A stretch of 7,839 nucleotides of DNA, from positions 1-7,839 of the forward strand of contig CATLDS010000018.1 in assembly GCA_949902685.1 (NCBI GenBank), given 5' to 3'. This stretch comes from an uncultured Christensenellaceae bacterium (lineage in GTDB: Bacteria > Bacillota > Clostridia > Christensenellales > UBA1242). Below are positions 6,037 through 7,839 of this stretch, piece by piece; positions within the stretch are counted from its first letter, which is position 1, and every line of letters starts with the position of its first letter. The translations under genes and the position numbers were made by a program. Under the pieces are notes generated by a model that saw only the letters and a list, made by a program, of their open reading frames with translations, searched no databases and was not told where the DNA came from.

Positions 6037-7397
6037 TTCGTTACATCCTCCGTATTTGATACTTCTTGATTTTCAGCGTTATTAAACGTATCAAAATTTG
6101 AACTATCATCATGTTTAATTGGCTTCCATTCAAACTTCTTGGTAAACATCGCTTGTATCTGTAATGGAATTAATAACAAGACAAATATAGGCCAGTAAAG
6201 TATAGATGCAAACCTTACCCCGAATGAAACATTTTTAATTCTCTTTGATTCTTTTGCGTACGATACTAAAGCAACTATTGTTAGAATCACTAATCCAATA
6301 ACTGCTCCAATTAAGGTATTTATGCCCCAATCTTTTAACATCTCTACTATACTAGCATTAAATATAGGTGCCAGTCCAATTAATATCATATTTAATATTA
6401 CTACAAAGACTCCTATTGCACCTATTGGCATAGTATCGCATATCAGTAAATAGGATGAACCTCGTTGTACTTTGGTTGTAGAATTAGCCTCCCCTACCGA
6501 TTTCTGTTTTTTCTTAGAAAAGAGATTTTTTAATAAGTCTTTAAATCTCTTGTTGAACACTATCAATGCACCTTTAGCCCATCGTAATCGTTGTCTCCAC
6601 ATTGCTTTAAATGTTGTAGGATGCTCGTCATAATACATTGCATCATCGCAATACATAACATTTTGTCCTTCCAATACTTGCTCAATAGTAAAATCTGTAT
6701 CATCCGAAAGATTGGTTATCGTCCAACCATCTTTCATCATTTCATTGCTGACTAAAAATCCAGAACCTTGTATTCTAGATGAACAACCTATAGCCATCTT
6801 GGCATTAGACTCAATGGTACAACTTACAATATAAGTCAAACCATAGCATGCGGTAATAGCATTAGTGCCAAAGTTCTTAGAATTTCTAAAAGTGGTAATT
6901 GCATTCTTTTTATCATAATACAGAAATGCGTCATTAATCTTAGAAAAAAAATCTCCATCTAGTATATTGTCTGCATCAAATATGATATATCCGTCATAGT
7001 TCATTATACCATAATCACTTTTTATCTTTTCAAAAATGTATTTTAATGCAAAGCCTTTAGTACGTTCAGCGTCATTGTTGTACTCATAAACTATAGCTCC
7101 CGCTGTGCGAGCCACTTCTGCTGTTCTATCTGTACAATTATGAGCAACTACAAAAATATCCAGTTTGTCTTGTGGATAATTAGTTTTTCTAATGCTTTCA
7201 ATCAAATTACCTATAACATTCTCTTCATTTCTTCCTGCTACTACTATACCATATCTTAATTTCTCTTTTCTCTCTGGGTAACGTTTGCGTTTCGCACAAC
7301 CTCCAAAAATAGATATAAACAAGTATGGTAGAGTAAATATTAATGTTAACACAAGTATAACCGTCATTATAATAAATACTGTTGTTTGATACGTCAT
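6033..7397 (-). CDS. membrane-bound processive family 2 glycosyltransferase
   Basis: This 454-residue inner-membrane enzyme resembles NodC, hyaluronan and cellulose synthases. An N-terminal membrane helix (about 6-32) is followed by a cytoplasmic GT-A domain. That domain starts at YGIVVAGRNEENVIGNLIESI (49-69), and HNCTDRT is at 86-92. The metal-binding DAD is at 141-143, and the acceptor/base motif appears as DDTD (232-235). The processive-enzyme signature QRLRW is at 269-273. A basic linker rich in Lys (285-300) precedes three to four C-terminal membrane helices (about 316-346, 361-380, 395-418). A hydrophilic tail rich in Asn, Asp and Glu ends the protein. It likely uses a nucleotide sugar to build or extend a cell-surface glycan, with extrusion through its own membrane helices. 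The start is supported by GGAGGA at 7401-7406, 3 nt before the ATG. It is the first gene of the operon and overlaps the next by 4 bp. Confidence 0.92.
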   Translation of the reverse strand: MTYQTTVFIIMTVILVLTLIFTLPYLFISIFGGCAKRKRYPERKEKLRYGIVVAGRNEENVIGNLIESIRKTNYPQDKLDIFVVAHNCTDRTAEVARTAGAIVYEYNNDAERTKGFALKYIFEKIKSDYGIMNYDGYIIFDADNILDGDFFSKINDAFLYYDKKNAITTFRNSKNFGTNAITACYGLTYIVSCTIESNAKMAIGCSSRIQGSGFLVSNEMMKDGWTITNLSDDTDFTIEQVLEGQNVMYCDDAMYYDEHPTTFKAMWRQRLRWAKGALIVFNKRFKDLLKNLFSKKKQKSVGEANSTTKVQRGSSYLLICDTMPIGAIGVFVVILNMILIGLAPIFNASIVEMLKDWGINTLIGAVIGLVILTIVALVSYAKESKRIKNVSFGVRFASILYWPIFVLLLIPLQIQAMFTKKFEWKPIKHDDSSNFDTFNNAENQEVSNTEDVTK

Positions 7398-7426
7398 TTA
7401 TCCTCCGTTTACTTTTAACAACATCT

Positions 7427-7455
7427 AGTATAATCATTTATATAATAAAAAGCAA
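7427..7455 (-). promoter_or_regulatory. candidate promoter of the glycan operon
   Basis: TTGCTT (7455-7450, 3/6) is followed by 17 bp and TATACT (7432-7427, 5/6). Transcription would start near 7420 and give a leader of about 22 nt holding the GGAGGA ribosome binding site. The weak -35 suggests that an activator may be needed. A second, poorer candidate uses TTGACT at 7533-7528 with ATTATT at 7510-7505. Confidence 0.55.
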
Positions 7456-7479
7456 ATAATTTAATAAAATTTACATTTT

Positions 7480-7486
7480 TGTCGAA
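7480..7486 (+). promoter_or_regulatory. Spo0A-box-like site (TGTCGAA)
   Basis: TGTCGAA matches the 0A-box core TGNCGAA, and its surroundings (TTTTTGTCGAAATTA, 7476-7490) fit the A/T-rich flanks typical of good boxes. It is centred about 63 bp upstream of the predicted operon start, where activators can act. The core alone is expected roughly once per window of this size by chance, so support is modest. Candidate binders are Spo0A or the orphan Spo0A-C protein at 148-513. Confidence 0.4.
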
Positions 7487-7541
7487 ATTATCATTTAATA
7501 GGTAAATAATTAGACATGAATTAAAAGAGTCAATCTAAATT

Positions 7542-7570
7542 AAAAATCTCGCTTTTACAGCGAGATTTTT
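7542..7570 (-). terminator. intrinsic terminator of nifJ
   Basis: AAAAATCTCGCT (7542-7553) and AGCGAGATTTTT (7559-7570) form a perfect 12-bp stem with a 5-nt loop. On the minus strand it starts 7 nt after the nifJ stop codon and ends in a T run. It should insulate the glycan operon from nifJ transcription. The symmetric arms could also work in the other direction. Confidence 0.92.
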
Positions 7571-7577
7571 AGTCGTA

Positions 7578-7839
7578 TTACTTTTTCTTATTAACATTTT
7601 TCTGTTGATTTAAATATGTTGTACGTCTAGTCTTGGCGTCACGTTCACTTGCTTTAATAAGTTTAGATTTATTCGCTTTATTAACTTTATCAAGTATTGC
7701 AAACCTATTCTCGCTCTCCACATATTCTGCATAGTTCATGGTAGGATCGTAACTATCTATTCTCATAGGCTCTTTTAAACTTGGGTCATATCTAAATAAT
7801 GTATTATAACCGCTCTTCACAGAATTGAATGAATGTTGC
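7578..7839 (-). CDS. nifJ: C-terminus of pyruvate:ferredoxin (flavodoxin) oxidoreductase (partial)
   Basis: The frame is open from the window edge to TAA at 7580-7578, so only the last 86 or so residues of a roughly 1170-residue protein are present. SGYNTLFRYDPSL corresponds to the conserved AGYWHLYRFNPAL segment near the end of NifJ-type enzymes. LKEPMRIDSYDPT matches their GKNPFTLDSKAPT. The stretch from NYAEYVESENRFAIL to ASERDAKTRRTTYL follows the family's usual tail, FQDFLMGEVRYNSL to AEKDAKERYEYY. The enzyme oxidises pyruvate to acetyl-CoA and CO2 with thiamine diphosphate and iron-sulfur clusters, passing electrons to ferredoxin or flavodoxin in anaerobic metabolism. A Lys/Asn-rich extension (QQKNVNKKK) ends the protein. 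The GTG at 7820 is an internal codon, not the start. The gene ends at a strong terminator and is probably transcribed separately from the glycan operon. Confidence 0.88.
   Translation of the reverse strand, partial: QHSFNSVKSGYNTLFRYDPSLKEPMRIDSYDPTMNYAEYVESENRFAILDKVNKANKSKLIKASERDAKTRRTTYLNQQKNVNKKK

Noticed and set aside
6944..6951. T8 run in the glycosyltransferase coding strand
   Set aside because: Runs of eight A/T are common in AT-rich genomes, and the run simply encodes part of Asp-Phe-Phe-Ser. It is not comparable to the G10 and C8 tracts, although it could be checked for slippage at the same time.
7225..7437. 70-codon minus-strand frame overlapping the glycosyltransferase start
   Set aside because: It is an out-of-frame shadow of the glycosyltransferase N-terminus and begins within the leader and promoter region.

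Overview
The window looks like chromosomal DNA from an AT-rich, strictly anaerobic Firmicute (Clostridia or Erysipelotrichia type). The evidence is the C-terminal end of a NifJ-type pyruvate:ferredoxin (flavodoxin) oxidoreductase, a stand-alone Spo0A C-terminal DNA-binding domain, a full-length Tex protein, GGAGG-type ribosome binding sites, sigma-A-type promoters and strong intrinsic terminators. The species cannot be fixed from the sequence alone.

Layout, left to right. (1) Positions 1-82 (minus) hold the first 27 codons of an exported or membrane-anchored protein, with its own promoter set inside a 9-bp inverted repeat. (2) Positions 148-513 (minus) encode an orphan Spo0A-C regulator. (3) Positions 635-2788 (minus) encode Tex, with a near-consensus promoter. 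(4) A divergent intergenic region of 194 bp leads to a plus-strand gene of unknown function (2983-3600). The promoter of that gene carries eight consecutive C between -35 and -10. (5) A symmetric terminator at 3600-3627 separates this gene from a convergent four-gene minus-strand operon (7397 down to 3632). The operon encodes a membrane family 2 glycosyltransferase, a CofD/YvcK-like protein, a phosphomannomutase-like HAD enzyme and a GlmU-like sugar nucleotidyltransferase. The genes overlap by 1-4 bp or lie 18 bp apart. (6) Upstream of the operon lie a promoter, one Spo0A-box-like heptamer, a strong terminator and the 3' end of nifJ (7578-7839).

The most interesting feature is a pair of long C/G homopolymers in otherwise AT-rich DNA. 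A G10 tract sits inside the CofD-like coding sequence (5817-5826), and gain or loss of one base brings a stop within 2-4 codons after the run. A C8 tract (2937-2944) sets the -35/-10 spacing of the neighbouring plus-strand gene. Both have the layout of phase-variation switches, one translational and one transcriptional. My working model is inference. The HAD and nucleotidyltransferase would make an activated sugar, the membrane glycosyltransferase would polymerise or transfer it, and the CofD-like protein would add a switchable step, perhaps transfer of a phospho-group from a nucleotide-activated donor. Together they would form a phase-variable surface-glycan system.
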